NCBI GenBank assembly: GCA_017934525.1
Contig: JAGBJJ010000049.1
Coordinates: 1-64,000 of the forward strand
DNA from: Prevotella sp.
GTDB taxonomy: Bacteria > Bacteroidota > Bacteroidia > Bacteroidales > Bacteroidaceae
Direction: 5' to 3'
Length of the DNA stretch: 64,000 nt
In this document: positions 1 to 7,620 of the stretch, in pieces
Position numbering within the stretch: the stretch's first letter is position 1
Layout: every line of letters starts with the position of its first letter
Position numbers and translations under genes: made by a program
Notes under the pieces: generated by a model
What the model saw: only the letters and a program-made list of their open reading frames with translations
Told to the model about the DNA's origin: nothing
Databases searched by the model: none

Positions 1-72
1 CACGTCGACGTGAAGGTCATAGAGGTGGACAGGCGACGCAAGCGTATTGCCCTGTCGATGAAGCAAGTATAG
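1..72 (+). CDS. C-terminal end of an S1-domain protein, probably Tex (partial)
   Basis: An open frame enters from the left edge and stops with TAG at 70-72, giving only the last 23 residues. They contain the typical end of an S1 RNA-binding fold (V-K-V-I-E-V-D, then R-K-R-I-A-L-S-M-K). A protein ending just after this strand fits the RNA-binding accessory protein Tex, whose single S1 domain is C-terminal. Ribosomal protein S1 and other S1 proteins remain possible. The coding frame is clear; the family assignment is inference from very few residues. Confidence 0.55.
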   Translation, partial: HVDVKVIEVDRRRKRIALSMKQV

Positions 73-83
73 GCGTAAAACAA

Positions 84-116
84 AAGCCCACTGATTAGCG
101 AGTAATCAATGGGCTT
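84..116. terminator. Bidirectional intrinsic terminator between the S1 gene and tRNA-Asp
   Basis: A 14-bp stem with one mismatch (84-97 against 103-116) and a 5-nt loop lies just after the S1-domain stop. Read on the minus strand it is followed by an interrupted T tract, so it should end the tRNA-Asp transcript. On the plus strand it can end the S1-domain gene, although the T tract there is weaker. Confidence 0.7.
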
Positions 117-130
117 AAAAGATTTCTGGG

Positions 131-204
131 CGGTGCGTACGAGATTCGAACTCGTGACCTCCTGCGTGACAGGCAGGCATTCTAACCTACTGAACTAACG
201 CACC
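131..204 (-). tRNA. tRNA-Asp (GTC), copy 2 of a tandem pair
   Basis: On the minus strand this 74-nt sequence folds as a tRNA. It has a 7-bp acceptor stem (198-204 with 132-138), a TTCGAAT T-loop and the anticodon loop CTGTCAC, giving anticodon GTC for Asp. The discriminator base is G, as usual for tRNA-Asp. No CCA is encoded. It is identical to the copy at 236-309 and about 31 nt downstream of it in transcription order. Confidence 0.95.
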
Positions 205-235
205 AGTCCTGGTCGTTGTGCATGCAGAAAAGTGG

Positions 236-309
236 CGGTGCGTACGAGATTCGAACTCGTGACCTCCTGCGTGACAGGCAGGCATTCTAACCTACTGAAC
301 TAACGCACC
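236..309 (-). tRNA. tRNA-Asp (GTC), copy 1 of a tandem pair
   Basis: Identical 74-nt tRNA-Asp with anticodon GTC, closest to the promoter. The acceptor strands are 303-309 and 237-243 and the discriminator is G at 236. The two copies form a small tandem tRNA operon that ends at the hairpin at 84-116. Confidence 0.95.
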
Positions 310-336
310 AGTCGGCTGCTTTTCTGTTTGCGGATG

Positions 337-344
337 CAAAGGTA
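337..344 (-). promoter_or_regulatory. Promoter -7 element of the tRNA-Asp pair
   Basis: The minus strand reads TACCTTTG here, an exact match to the Bacteroidota -7 consensus TAnnTTTG, 27 nt before the first tRNA-Asp. A TTTG -33 element at the normal spacing was not found, so only the -7 box is claimed. Confidence 0.55.
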
Positions 345-425
345 CAACTTTTTTGTGAAACGGCATCATTTACATGCAAAAAAGTTTCATCCTCTAACAT
401 CCTTTAACAAAACCGACGGCTTTTC

Positions 426-1178
426 TCAGAACTTGCAGGTGTAACCAAGCGCAATGATGTGGCGGTTGCCCTCGTTCCAGTCGTCGTCGTAGGTCTTCTG
501 GAAGAGATAGGCAGCATCCAGCGAATGCTGTTTGCTGAGCTTGATTTCCGTGCCAGCCGAGTAGCGCATCTTGTCGAGGCCGCGGGCCACATAGCTCTCG
601 ACGCTCACATAGGGCCGCAGCATATCCTTGGTCTTATACTTCAGCTGCAGCCTGTTGCGCCACACATTCTTGCCTTTGCCCTTCACCGGATAGGAGTAGC
701 CCAGGTCCTCGTGCTGGTAGTCCATGCGCTTGTCGGCCACCGACGGGCGGTAGGTGTACTGCCATCGCTCGCGCAGCGATGCCGTGACGAATGCAAAGTC
801 GTGGCTGGCCGTCAGCGAGACGCTGAAGCGGTGGCGCGAACCGAAGTAGGTCATGGTGCGCTTGTTGAGCTGCGTCTCGCCGTTTTTCACGCGGAAGGTA
901 TATTGCTCGGGGTTGTAGTCGTACAGGTATGAGTAGCCCACACCAGCCTTCAGCCACTTGGCAATCTTGTAGTCGACGCTCACCGCCCCACTCCAGCGGT
1001 CGACATTCTGCAGATTGTTGCGCGTACGGTTTTCCACCGACACCGCGGCACTGAGCGTCTTCGAGAATTTCTTCTCGACCGACAGCTCTGTCCAGATGCC
1101 AAATTCATCACTCTGGGCACGCAGGCCCCCACAGGCCATCATGCCGACGGCCGCTAAAATAATTACTCGTTTCTCCAT
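426..1178 (-). CDS. DUF2490 outer-membrane beta-barrel protein
   Basis: The 250-residue product starts with a signal peptide (MEKR followed by a hydrophobic stretch, cleavage near Ala-Gln at 21-22). The rest consists of alternating aromatic/polar strands with basic turns, ending in an aromatic residue (Phe) as outer-membrane barrels do. The pattern E-x-R near residue 48, then V-D-R-W and G-Y-S-Y-L-Y-D-Y, fits the DUF2490 family. The gene overlaps the upstream DUF4956 gene by 16 bp, so the two are co-transcribed with the polyphosphate polymerase gene before them. The function is unknown. A barrel that works with the two membrane/cytoplasmic partners is an inference from the operon. Confidence 0.75.
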   Translation of the reverse strand: MEKRVIILAAVGMMACGGLRAQSDEFGIWTELSVEKKFSKTLSAAVSVENRTRNNLQNVDRWSGAVSVDYKIAKWLKAGVGYSYLYDYNPEQYTFRVKNGETQLNKRTMTYFGSRHRFSVSLTASHDFAFVTASLRERWQYTYRPSVADKRMDYQHEDLGYSYPVKGKGKNVWRNRLQLKYKTKDMLRPYVSVESYVARGLDKMRYSAGTEIKLSKQHSLDAAYLFQKTYDDDWNEGNRHIIALGYTCKF

Positions 1179-1816
1179 TGTGATCGTGTTACTCTAAATA
1201 TTCCGTCGACGTCATTCGCACCCGTCTCATTGCTCTCGTAAGTCACTCGGAGCACGGCGGTATCTTTCAGGAAGTTGATGCCTCCCACGTCGACACTGAT
1301 GATTTTCAGCCCGGTGCGCTCTTCCAGGTCGGCGATAAGCTCGTCGCGGCGGTCGGGCTTCACCAGTTCGATGCGGTCATACTGTATGAGTTTGGTGGAC
1401 TTCACCTTCAGTTTCATCTCGCAGATTGTGATGGCCATCACAACGATAAAGTCGATAACAGCCAGCTCGGCATAGCTTGAGGCCATGGCATGGACCACCG
1501 ACAGGCAGATGATGAGGAAGAGATAGGTCATCTCGCGCACAGGCATGGCATCAGTGCGGTAGCGCATGATAGAGAAGATGCCGAAGAGGCCGAGACCGAC
1601 GCCCATGGTGGCCTTGCCTCGCTCAATGCCCATCATGAAATAGACGAGGAAGAAGATGGCCACCGACATAAGCATGAAGGTGAAGAAATAATCGCGGCGT
1701 TTGCTCTTGCGATAATAGAGTTTGTCGATGATGATCCAGTTGACCACCATACAGATGCAGAACCTGACAAGCGTATTGTCAAACTCCTCTGTGAAAAGAC
1801 TTATAAAACTATTCAT
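1163..1816 (-). CDS. DUF4956 integral membrane protein
   Basis: The 217-residue product has about four hydrophobic helices in its first 140 residues and a soluble C-terminal part of about 75 residues. The segment G-L-F-G-I-F-S-I-M-R-Y-R-T after the second helix is characteristic of DUF4956. In many bacteria this family is next to VTC-domain polyphosphate polymerases, as here (44 bp downstream of one). The ATG at 1816 is preceded by two and a half 7-nt repeats (TGAATTT, TGAATTT, TAATT) that run directly into the start codon. The biochemical role is not known. A membrane partner of the polymerase is a context-based inference. Confidence 0.8.
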   Translation of the reverse strand: MNSFISLFTEEFDNTLVRFCICMVVNWIIIDKLYYRKSKRRDYFFTFMLMSVAIFFLVYFMMGIERGKATMGVGLGLFGIFSIMRYRTDAMPVREMTYLFLIICLSVVHAMASSYAELAVIDFIVVMAITICEMKLKVKSTKLIQYDRIELVKPDRRDELIADLEERTGLKIISVDVGGINFLKDTAVLRVTYESNETGANDVDGIFRVTRSQWRNE

Positions 1817-1860
1817 AATTAAAATTCAAAATTCAGGACGAAATGTATTATATTAACGGT

Positions 1861-2607
1861 TCACATGCCACCCAATATCTTATCCACGTCACGCAGCTTC
1901 TGCTTGAAATTGTTCATGGGCAGCGCCTGGTTGGTCATGGCAGCACCCATGCAATACTTGCTGAACCCATGCGGGTGAATCCTCAGCTGGCGAAGCATGC
2001 CGAGGACGGGCGAGCTGACATGGCCGTCGCGTTTCAGCTCGATAATGACAAGGTCGTCGAAATGACGCGTGCCGCCGGTAAGCAGGTTGTGGAAGCTCAG
2101 GTCGGTGTCGATGGTCACCCGCTCAGTGCGCCCTTTGTTGACGAGCGTGACGCGGTGGAAGTAGTTGTGCATGTGGGGCACCAGCGTGTCGACGTCGAAC
2201 TTCAGGTTCTTTTGGAGGAAAGCCCGTTTGGCCTCGTCGGCCAGATTCATGTCGCTCACGGCGATGCGTTTCTTCTTGGTGCGCCCACGGTTGTTCTTCG
2301 TCTTCACCTCCATGAACTGCAGCTGGCTGTTTACGTAGGTGCGGAAGCGCATCTTCTGCCGGTTTACATGGCCGTGCAGATGGTCGCTGTACATGCTGAA
2401 GTCGGGGGTGTCGAAGTAAGTAGTGTCGTAGAGCATGTTTCGCTCGCCGTTAATCTCCTGGGCGTAATAGTCGGAGCGCACCATCTCCAGCAGACGCATC
2501 AGCATAGGCATCGTGGTAACAAACTTGATGTCCATGCGATTCATCAGCTTCACCGACTGCATGTCGGGCAAGGAGATGGGGTCTATCTTGGCCAGGAGAT
2601 TGATCAT
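1861..2607 (-). CDS. VTC-domain polyphosphate polymerase
   Basis: The 248 residues cover a whole VTC domain, the tunnel-shaped triphosphate fold that in yeast Vtc4 makes polyphosphate from ATP. Visible elements in order are N-R-M-D-I-K-F, Y-F-D-T-P-D, the basic strand R-F-R-T-Y-V, M-E-V-K-T-K followed by a very basic R-G-R-T-K-K-K-R patch, and T-I-D-T-D-L-S-F. These supply the alternating acidic and basic residues that bind metal and phosphate in the tunnel. There is no membrane segment, so the enzyme is probably cytoplasmic and tethered by the co-transcribed DUF4956 protein. It is the first gene of the VTC/DUF4956/DUF2490 operon and has a complete promoter at 2634-2664. Confidence 0.85.
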   Translation of the reverse strand: MINLLAKIDPISLPDMQSVKLMNRMDIKFVTTMPMLMRLLEMVRSDYYAQEINGERNMLYDTTYFDTPDFSMYSDHLHGHVNRQKMRFRTYVNSQLQFMEVKTKNNRGRTKKKRIAVSDMNLADEAKRAFLQKNLKFDVDTLVPHMHNYFHRVTLVNKGRTERVTIDTDLSFHNLLTGGTRHFDDLVIIELKRDGHVSSPVLGMLRQLRIHPHGFSKYCMGAAMTNQALPMNNFKQKLRDVDKILGGM

Positions 2608-2633
2608 GGGTTGTCTATTTGTCTTTGTGCGTG

Positions 2634-2664
2634 CAAAGTTAGGTAAAAAAAATTAAACTGCAAA
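2634..2664 (-). promoter_or_regulatory. Promoter of the VTC/DUF4956/DUF2490 operon
   Basis: On the minus strand a TTTG (2664-2661) is followed after 19 nt by TAACTTTG (2641-2634). This is an exact match to the Bacteroidota -33/-7 pattern. The polymerase start codon is 27 nt further on. Confidence 0.75.
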
Positions 2665-2797
2665 GAAAATTCATGTGAACAATTGTTTTTATTCAGTGAA
2701 ATGCACATTTTACGCAGAAAAAAGGAACAAACAGAATGAGCGATGAGGTGCATTGCAAGCCCAAAACAACACGTTTGCCACTTTTTTTGATTTTTTC

Positions 2798-2828
2798 TTT
2801 GCCGTCTGACAACTTTTACTTATCTTTG
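2798..2828 (+). promoter_or_regulatory. Promoter of the LacI-type regulator and altronate dehydratase genes
   Basis: TTTG at 2798-2801 and TATCTTTG at 2821-2828 are separated by 19 nt, the expected Bacteroidota spacing. The regulator ATG is at 2848, leaving a leader of only about 10-15 nt. Confidence 0.75.
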
Positions 2829-2847
2829 CAGGAACAAATAAATACTT

Positions 2848-3918
2848 ATGTCTTCAGTAAAAATCAGAATAAAAGACATTGCTGCTCGCGCCGGCGTCTC
2901 GGTGGGAACTGTGGACCGCGTGCTGCACGAAAGACCCAACGTGTCGAAATCGGCCAGGGAAAAAGTAGAGAAGGCTTTGGCCGAAATGGACTACCAGCCC
3001 AATGTATATGCTTCGGCCTTGGCTTACAACAAAGACTACACGTTTTTCTGCATCATACCCAAGCACGACAGCGAAGCCTACTGGGAGGAGATAGAGGAAG
3101 GCGTAGAGGCTGCCACCCTGCAGCGGCGCGACTTCCATGTGTCGCTGCGCCTGCTCTACTATGAGCGCTTCAACGAAGCTTCGTTTACAAAGGCTACGCA
3201 GACATGCCTGGAGGCACGGCCCGACGGAGTGGTCGTGGTGCCGGCAAAGCCTGAGCTGACCAAGGCCTTCGCCGACGAGCTGCACCGGCAGGCCATCCCC
3301 TTCATACTGCTCGACTCTTACCTGCCTGACCTGAGGCCGCTGGCCTTTTTCGGGCAAGACTCGTTTCAGAGCGGCTTCTTCGCTGCCCGCATCCTGATGC
3401 TCATAGCTTCAGATGAAAAGGAGATATTCATCATGAAACAGCTGAAAGACGGGCATATTGGCAGCAAGCAGCAGTCGAACCGCGAAATGGGATTCCGCCA
3501 CTACATGCGCGACCACTTCCCCCACATCAAGATTACTGAAGTCAACCTGCCCATGGGTGGAAAGCAGGAGCAGTTTAACGGCATCCTCGAGGATTTCTTC
3601 TCTACCCATCCGCACATACACCACGGCATCACGTTCAACTCGAAGGCGCATCTCGTGGGGCAGTTTCTGCTGCGCACCAACAGGCGCGACATTCAGATTA
3701 TGGGCTACGACATGGTGCAGAAGAACGCGGAGTGCGTGCGCCAGGGAAGCATCTCGTTTCTCATTGCACAGCACGCCTTCATGCAGGGGCATGCTTGCGT
3801 GGAAACACTCTTCAAGGCCATCGTGCTGAGAAAAGAGGTGAACCCCGTGAACTACATGCCCATAGAGCTGCTCTCTAAGGAAAACATTGATTTCTATTGC
3901 AGAACGAACATAGGATAA
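2848..3918 (+). CDS. LacI-family transcriptional regulator
   Basis: The 356-residue protein has an N-terminal LacI helix-turn-helix (residues about 6-28, I-K-D-I-A-A-R-A-G-V-S-V-G-T-V-D-R-V-L-H) followed by the hinge region. The rest is a periplasmic-binding-protein fold for a small effector (about residues 65-350). It is followed after 22 bp by altronate dehydratase on the same strand, so the likely effector is a hexuronate or a derivative and the likely target is its own operon. The target and effector are inferences from gene order. No clear operator palindrome was recognised next to the promoter. Confidence 0.88.
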   Translation: MSSVKIRIKDIAARAGVSVGTVDRVLHERPNVSKSAREKVEKALAEMDYQPNVYASALAYNKDYTFFCIIPKHDSEAYWEEIEEGVEAATLQRRDFHVSLRLLYYERFNEASFTKATQTCLEARPDGVVVVPAKPELTKAFADELHRQAIPFILLDSYLPDLRPLAFFGQDSFQSGFFAARILMLIASDEKEIFIMKQLKDGHIGSKQQSNREMGFRHYMRDHFPHIKITEVNLPMGGKQEQFNGILEDFFSTHPHIHHGITFNSKAHLVGQFLLRTNRRDIQIMGYDMVQKNAECVRQGSISFLIAQHAFMQGHACVETLFKAIVLRKEVNPVNYMPIELLSKENIDFYCRTNIG

Positions 3919-3940
3919 CGTCACACGTATATATAAACAA

Positions 3941-5437
3941 ATGAAACAGACTACTTTCATAAAAATTAATCCGGCCGACTCGGTAGTGGTATGTCTGCAG
4001 CCGCAGAAGAAAGGCGACGTCATCTGCATTGACGGGCGCAGCATTGTGGTGAACCAAGACACGCCTGCCGGCCATAAAATCCTGATTGCCGATGTGAGGC
4101 AGGGAGACAACATCATCAAATACGGTTACCCCATAGGTCACGCCGGACAAGACCTGAAGGCCGGCGACTGGGTGAACGAGAACAACCTGAAGACCAATCT
4201 CAGCGGAACGCTTGAGTATGCGTATCAGCCTGTGGGCGAGCGGCTCAGCATTCCACGCGAGGGGCGCACCTTCCGCGGCTATGTAAGGAAGAACGGCGAC
4301 GTAGGCGTGCGCAACGAGATATGGATTGTGCCCACAGTGGGATGCGTCAACGGCATAGCCGAGCGGCTGGCCGCCATGCTGCGCGACGAAGTGGGCACCG
4401 ACGGCATCGACGCCGTCTGCGCCTGGCACCACAACTTCGGCTGCTCGCAGCTGAGCGGCGATCACGAGAACACGCGCAAGGTGCTGCGCGACATTGTGCT
4501 GCACCCCAATGCCGGCGCCGTGCTCGTGCTGGGGCTGGGCTGCGAGAACAACCAGCCCGACCAGTTCATGCAGATGCTGGGCGACTACGACCACGACCGC
4601 ATAAGGCTGATGGTCACGCAGCTGGTGGAAGGCGACGAGGTGGAAGAAGGCATGAAAATATTGCGTGAGCTGTATGAGATAGCACGCAAGGACAGGCGTC
4701 AGGAGGTGGGAGTGGAAAAGCTGCGCATCGGACTGAAATGCGGCGGCAGCGACGGCTTCAGCGGTATCACGGCCAATCCGCTGGTGGGCGAGCTGAGCGA
4801 CTGGCTCGTGGCGCAGGGAGGAACCAGCGTGCTGACCGAGGTGCCTGAGATGTTTGGCGCCGAGACCATACTGATGAACCGCTGCGAGACACGCGAGCTC
4901 TTCGAGCAGACTGTAGCGATGATTAACAACTTCAAGGAGTATTTTCTTTCTCATGGTGAGCCGGTGGGAGAAAACCCGAGTCCCGGAAACAAGGCCGGCG
5001 GCATCTCCACGCTGGAAGACAAGGCCCTGGGCTGCACACAGAAGTGCGGAAGGGCGCCGGTGAGCGGCGTCATGGAGTATGGCGACCGCCTGCAACACCG
5101 AGGTCTCAACCTGCTGTCGGCACCGGGCAACGACCTCGTGGCCGCCACGGCACTGGCGGCATGCGGATGCCATCTGGTGCTGTTCACCACGGGCCGGGGC
5201 ACGCCGTTCGGCACTTTCGTGCCCACCATGAAGATTGCCACCAACCCGACACTGGCCAAGAGGAAGCCCAACTGGGTAGACTTCAATGCCGGACTGCTCA
5301 TCGAGGGGCATGCCATGGGCGAGCTGGTGCCGCAGTTCATCGACAAGGTGCTGGCTGTGGCCAGCGGCGAGAAGGCACGCAACGAGGAAAACGGCTACCG
5401 CGAGATTGCCATCTTCAAGAATGGCGTAACACTTTGA
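3941..5437 (+). CDS. uxaA: Altronate dehydratase
   Basis: The 498-residue product matches the length of one-chain UxaA enzymes. They convert D-altronate to 2-keto-3-deoxygluconate in galacturonate breakdown. The N-terminal part (about 1-95) is the SAF-type domain. The C-terminal part has the family motifs G-Y-x-R-x-x-G-x-x-G-V-R-N, then P-T-V-G-C-V-N, H-x-x-G-C-S-Q-L and G-L-G-C-E-N-N, with conserved cysteines and histidines for the metal site. Later elements include K-C-G-G-S-D-G-F-S-G and G-C-T-Q-K-C-G-R. The gene follows the LacI-type regulator by 22 bp. The companion genes uxaB, uxaC and kdgK are not in the window, so the rest of the pathway must be elsewhere. Confidence 0.92.
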   Translation: MKQTTFIKINPADSVVVCLQPQKKGDVICIDGRSIVVNQDTPAGHKILIADVRQGDNIIKYGYPIGHAGQDLKAGDWVNENNLKTNLSGTLEYAYQPVGERLSIPREGRTFRGYVRKNGDVGVRNEIWIVPTVGCVNGIAERLAAMLRDEVGTDGIDAVCAWHHNFGCSQLSGDHENTRKVLRDIVLHPNAGAVLVLGLGCENNQPDQFMQMLGDYDHDRIRLMVTQLVEGDEVEEGMKILRELYEIARKDRRQEVGVEKLRIGLKCGGSDGFSGITANPLVGELSDWLVAQGGTSVLTEVPEMFGAETILMNRCETRELFEQTVAMINNFKEYFLSHGEPVGENPSPGNKAGGISTLEDKALGCTQKCGRAPVSGVMEYGDRLQHRGLNLLSAPGNDLVAATALAACGCHLVLFTTGRGTPFGTFVPTMKIATNPTLAKRKPNWVDFNAGLLIEGHAMGELVPQFIDKVLAVASGEKARNEENGYREIAIFKNGVTL

Positions 5438-5477
5438 ACTGACACCGCTCTCTCACTGACGGTCAACACTGGATACT

Positions 5478-6281
5478 ATGAATATTATAGCACGTAATTT
5501 CTTCCGGCTGCTCCGCGCCGGGGCATTCGGCAGCAACGAGACTGTAGAGCCCATGTCAGCATGGAAGTGGAAGCAGGTCTACAGGGTGGCAGTCGACCAA
5601 CGGGTGGCTCCGCTGCTCTATCGTGGTATCGAGCGGCTGCAGGGACAGTTCTTCCTGCAGATTCCCGACGCACAACTCGACAAGTGGAGGCAGGAGGCCG
5701 ACGCCAGCAGTGAGGCGGGCGAGGCTGCGCAGCAGTTGCGACTGACCAACAGACTGAACGACCGCCGACTGAACAAAATCATCAGCACGGCCGCCTCGAC
5801 GTCGCCCACGCTCGAGGTGCTGAAAGCCCTGCTGCGCGCCACGCGCCACATGATGGACGACGGACGCTATCTGCAGCCGATGGTGGAAGCGGCCTATCTG
5901 CTTCGCGATGAAAAAAACCACATCGACAATGAGCAGCTGGCTGCATGGAGCGACGAGCTGCACATGACACACATTGCCCAGCTTGAGGCTGCCCTGATGC
6001 ACAGGCTGCTGGGACTGCCTGCTGAACTGATGCCCTTCGCCATGCTCGACGACGAGAAAGCCGTGGAGGTCATGACTGACGACATCTTCAGCAACAAGCA
6101 TCCGCAGAGCGGCAACCTGCACTTCTCGCAGGGCAACGATATCTTCGTGCACACCAGCAACTCGAAAGCCATGCTATGGCAGGCCAAGCGGTCGGCACGC
6201 TACTTCCGCTACTACCCGTCGGAGAGTATCACCAACCTTTTCTCTGCTTTCGCAAAATCGCTGACCGATATTGAGGAGTAG
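5478..6281 (+). CDS. Unknown protein with a nucleotidyltransferase-like helical N-terminus
   Basis: The 267-residue product has no signal peptide or membrane helix and is rich in predicted helices. Residues 5-55 (L-L-R-A-G-A-F-G, then a W-K-x-V-Y-x-V-A-x-D-Q-x-V-A-P-L-L-Y-R-G-I segment) resemble the helices that open the NTP_transf_5 family of nucleotidyltransferase-like proteins. The lysine-glycine and paired-aspartate core of that family is not seen, so catalytic activity is doubtful. It lies 40 bp after uxaA and 34 bp before the type IX plug-domain gene, all on one strand, so it may share a transcript. No function is assigned. Confidence 0.6.
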   Translation: MNIIARNFFRLLRAGAFGSNETVEPMSAWKWKQVYRVAVDQRVAPLLYRGIERLQGQFFLQIPDAQLDKWRQEADASSEAGEAAQQLRLTNRLNDRRLNKIISTAASTSPTLEVLKALLRATRHMMDDGRYLQPMVEAAYLLRDEKNHIDNEQLAAWSDELHMTHIAQLEAALMHRLLGLPAELMPFAMLDDEKAVEVMTDDIFSNKHPQSGNLHFSQGNDIFVHTSNSKAMLWQAKRSARYFRYYPSESITNLFSAFAKSLTDIEE

Positions 6282-6315
6282 AGAGAGGAGACACTGAAAT
6301 ATAACGAAAAGAAGA

Positions 6316-7563
6316 ATGAAGAAGACTGCTCTCATACTGATATGTCTGACAGCCTCCGTCGCCTGCATGGGGCGCCATCAGATAAAATCGCCCAACGTGA
6401 AGTCGCTGGAAGTGATGGTCAACACCGACTGGCAGAAAGGGGCCGTGCCGGTGATGGAGCTGGGCACCGACGATGTGTTGACCGTGAGTTTCGACGAACT
6501 GTCGCACAACTATCACCGGTTCACCTACAGGGTTGACCACTGCGAGCCAGACTGGTCGCTGACGGAGGGGCTCTTTGAAAGCGACTGGCTTGAGGGATTC
6601 AACGACCTGCCTATCGACAACTATGCCAACTCCATCAATACCAACGTGCTCTACACGCACTATTCGTTTCAGATTCCTAATGAGCAAATGCAACTGAAGA
6701 TGAGCGGCAACTACCGTCTGACCGTCATCGACGACTGCCACGACCAGCAGGAAGTGCTCACCGTGGAGCTGAGGGTGGTTGAACCACTGATGAACGTGGG
6801 CATGAGTATTACCACAAACACCGACGTGGACTTGAACGACAGATACCAGCAGGTGGCCATGACGGTGAACTTCAACTCGGTGAGGGTGACCAATCTGCAG
6901 GAACAGATTCAGACCTTCGTCATGCAGAACGGCCGCGAAGACAATATGAGGAGCAACGTGGCCCCTACTGCTGTCACGCCATTGGCGCTGAGGTGGGAAC
7001 ACTGCCGGAGCCTGATCTTCGAGGGTGGCAGCGAGTATCATAAGTTTGAAGTGCTCGACCCAAGCCATATCTCAATGGGACTGGCCTATGTGACATGGGA
7101 CCAGGAGCAGCGCCGCTTCCATGCTTTCCCCTTTGTATGCCAAGAACAGCACAACTACATCTACGATCAGGATGCCAACGGCGCTTTCATACTGAGAAAC
7201 AGCGACGACTACGAGCCGGAGTACACGTCAGAATACGTCTATGTGCACTATAAGCTGCTGTCGCCCCGCAAATATGACCATGCCACCGTTTTCATCGACG
7301 GCGCCTGGACTACAGAGGCAAGAGAGAACTACGTGATGGACTACGACGAAGAAGAACAGGCATATAATGCTGTGATATTGCAGAAGCTGGGCTACTATAA
7401 CTACCAGCTTCTGATGAGCGACCTCGACGGACAGACGCACAGAGTGCCACAGGAGGGATGCTTCTTCCAGACGGAGAACAGCTATCAGGCATTTGTATAC
7501 TACCGCGGTACGGGCGAACGCACATGGCGGCTGGTGGGCTATCAGGACGTCGTATTCAGATAG
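6316..7563 (+). CDS. Type IX secretion plug-domain protein (DUF5103)
   Basis: The 415-residue product begins with a secretion signal that also contains a possible lipobox (Ser-Val-Ala-Cys at 14-17). The body fits DUF5103, named for the plug protein of the SprA translocon in the type IX secretion system. Matching features are the repeated aromatic strands in the first half (H-N-Y-H-R-F-T-Y-R-V-D-H-C), the N-D-L-P-I-D-N-Y-x-x-S segment near 97-108, Y-T-H-Y-S-F-x-I-P-N, and a C-terminal beta domain with D-Y-E-P-E-Y. The protein should be in the periplasm or at the outer membrane. Its presence predicts that the organism has a type IX system. No other type IX component is in the window. Confidence 0.8.
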   Translation: MKKTALILICLTASVACMGRHQIKSPNVKSLEVMVNTDWQKGAVPVMELGTDDVLTVSFDELSHNYHRFTYRVDHCEPDWSLTEGLFESDWLEGFNDLPIDNYANSINTNVLYTHYSFQIPNEQMQLKMSGNYRLTVIDDCHDQQEVLTVELRVVEPLMNVGMSITTNTDVDLNDRYQQVAMTVNFNSVRVTNLQEQIQTFVMQNGREDNMRSNVAPTAVTPLALRWEHCRSLIFEGGSEYHKFEVLDPSHISMGLAYVTWDQEQRRFHAFPFVCQEQHNYIYDQDANGAFILRNSDDYEPEYTSEYVYVHYKLLSPRKYDHATVFIDGAWTTEARENYVMDYDEEEQAYNAVILQKLGYYNYQLLMSDLDGQTHRVPQEGCFFQTENSYQAFVYYRGTGERTWRLVGYQDVVFR

Positions 7564-7620
7564 CCCCCGCACGCCCCTGTTTCGTTCATGCGCCACTTTT
7601 AGCAATACAGATGGCGGTGG

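Noticed and set aside
131..309. Direct repeat of about 100 bp as a mobile element
   Set aside because: The identity is explained by two tRNA-Asp genes in tandem; no integrase or insertion boundary is seen near any tRNA in the window.
3875..5311. A 478-codon open frame on the strand opposite uxaA
   Set aside because: It is the antisense shadow of a GC-rich gene, has a His/Ala/Val/Leu-rich composition with no domain, and covers a clearly recognised enzyme.
7564..7620. Terminator between the plug-domain and DUF5687 genes
   Set aside because: Only a weak stem of about 6 bp (CGCCAC against a TGGCGG-type partner) with no T tract on either strand.
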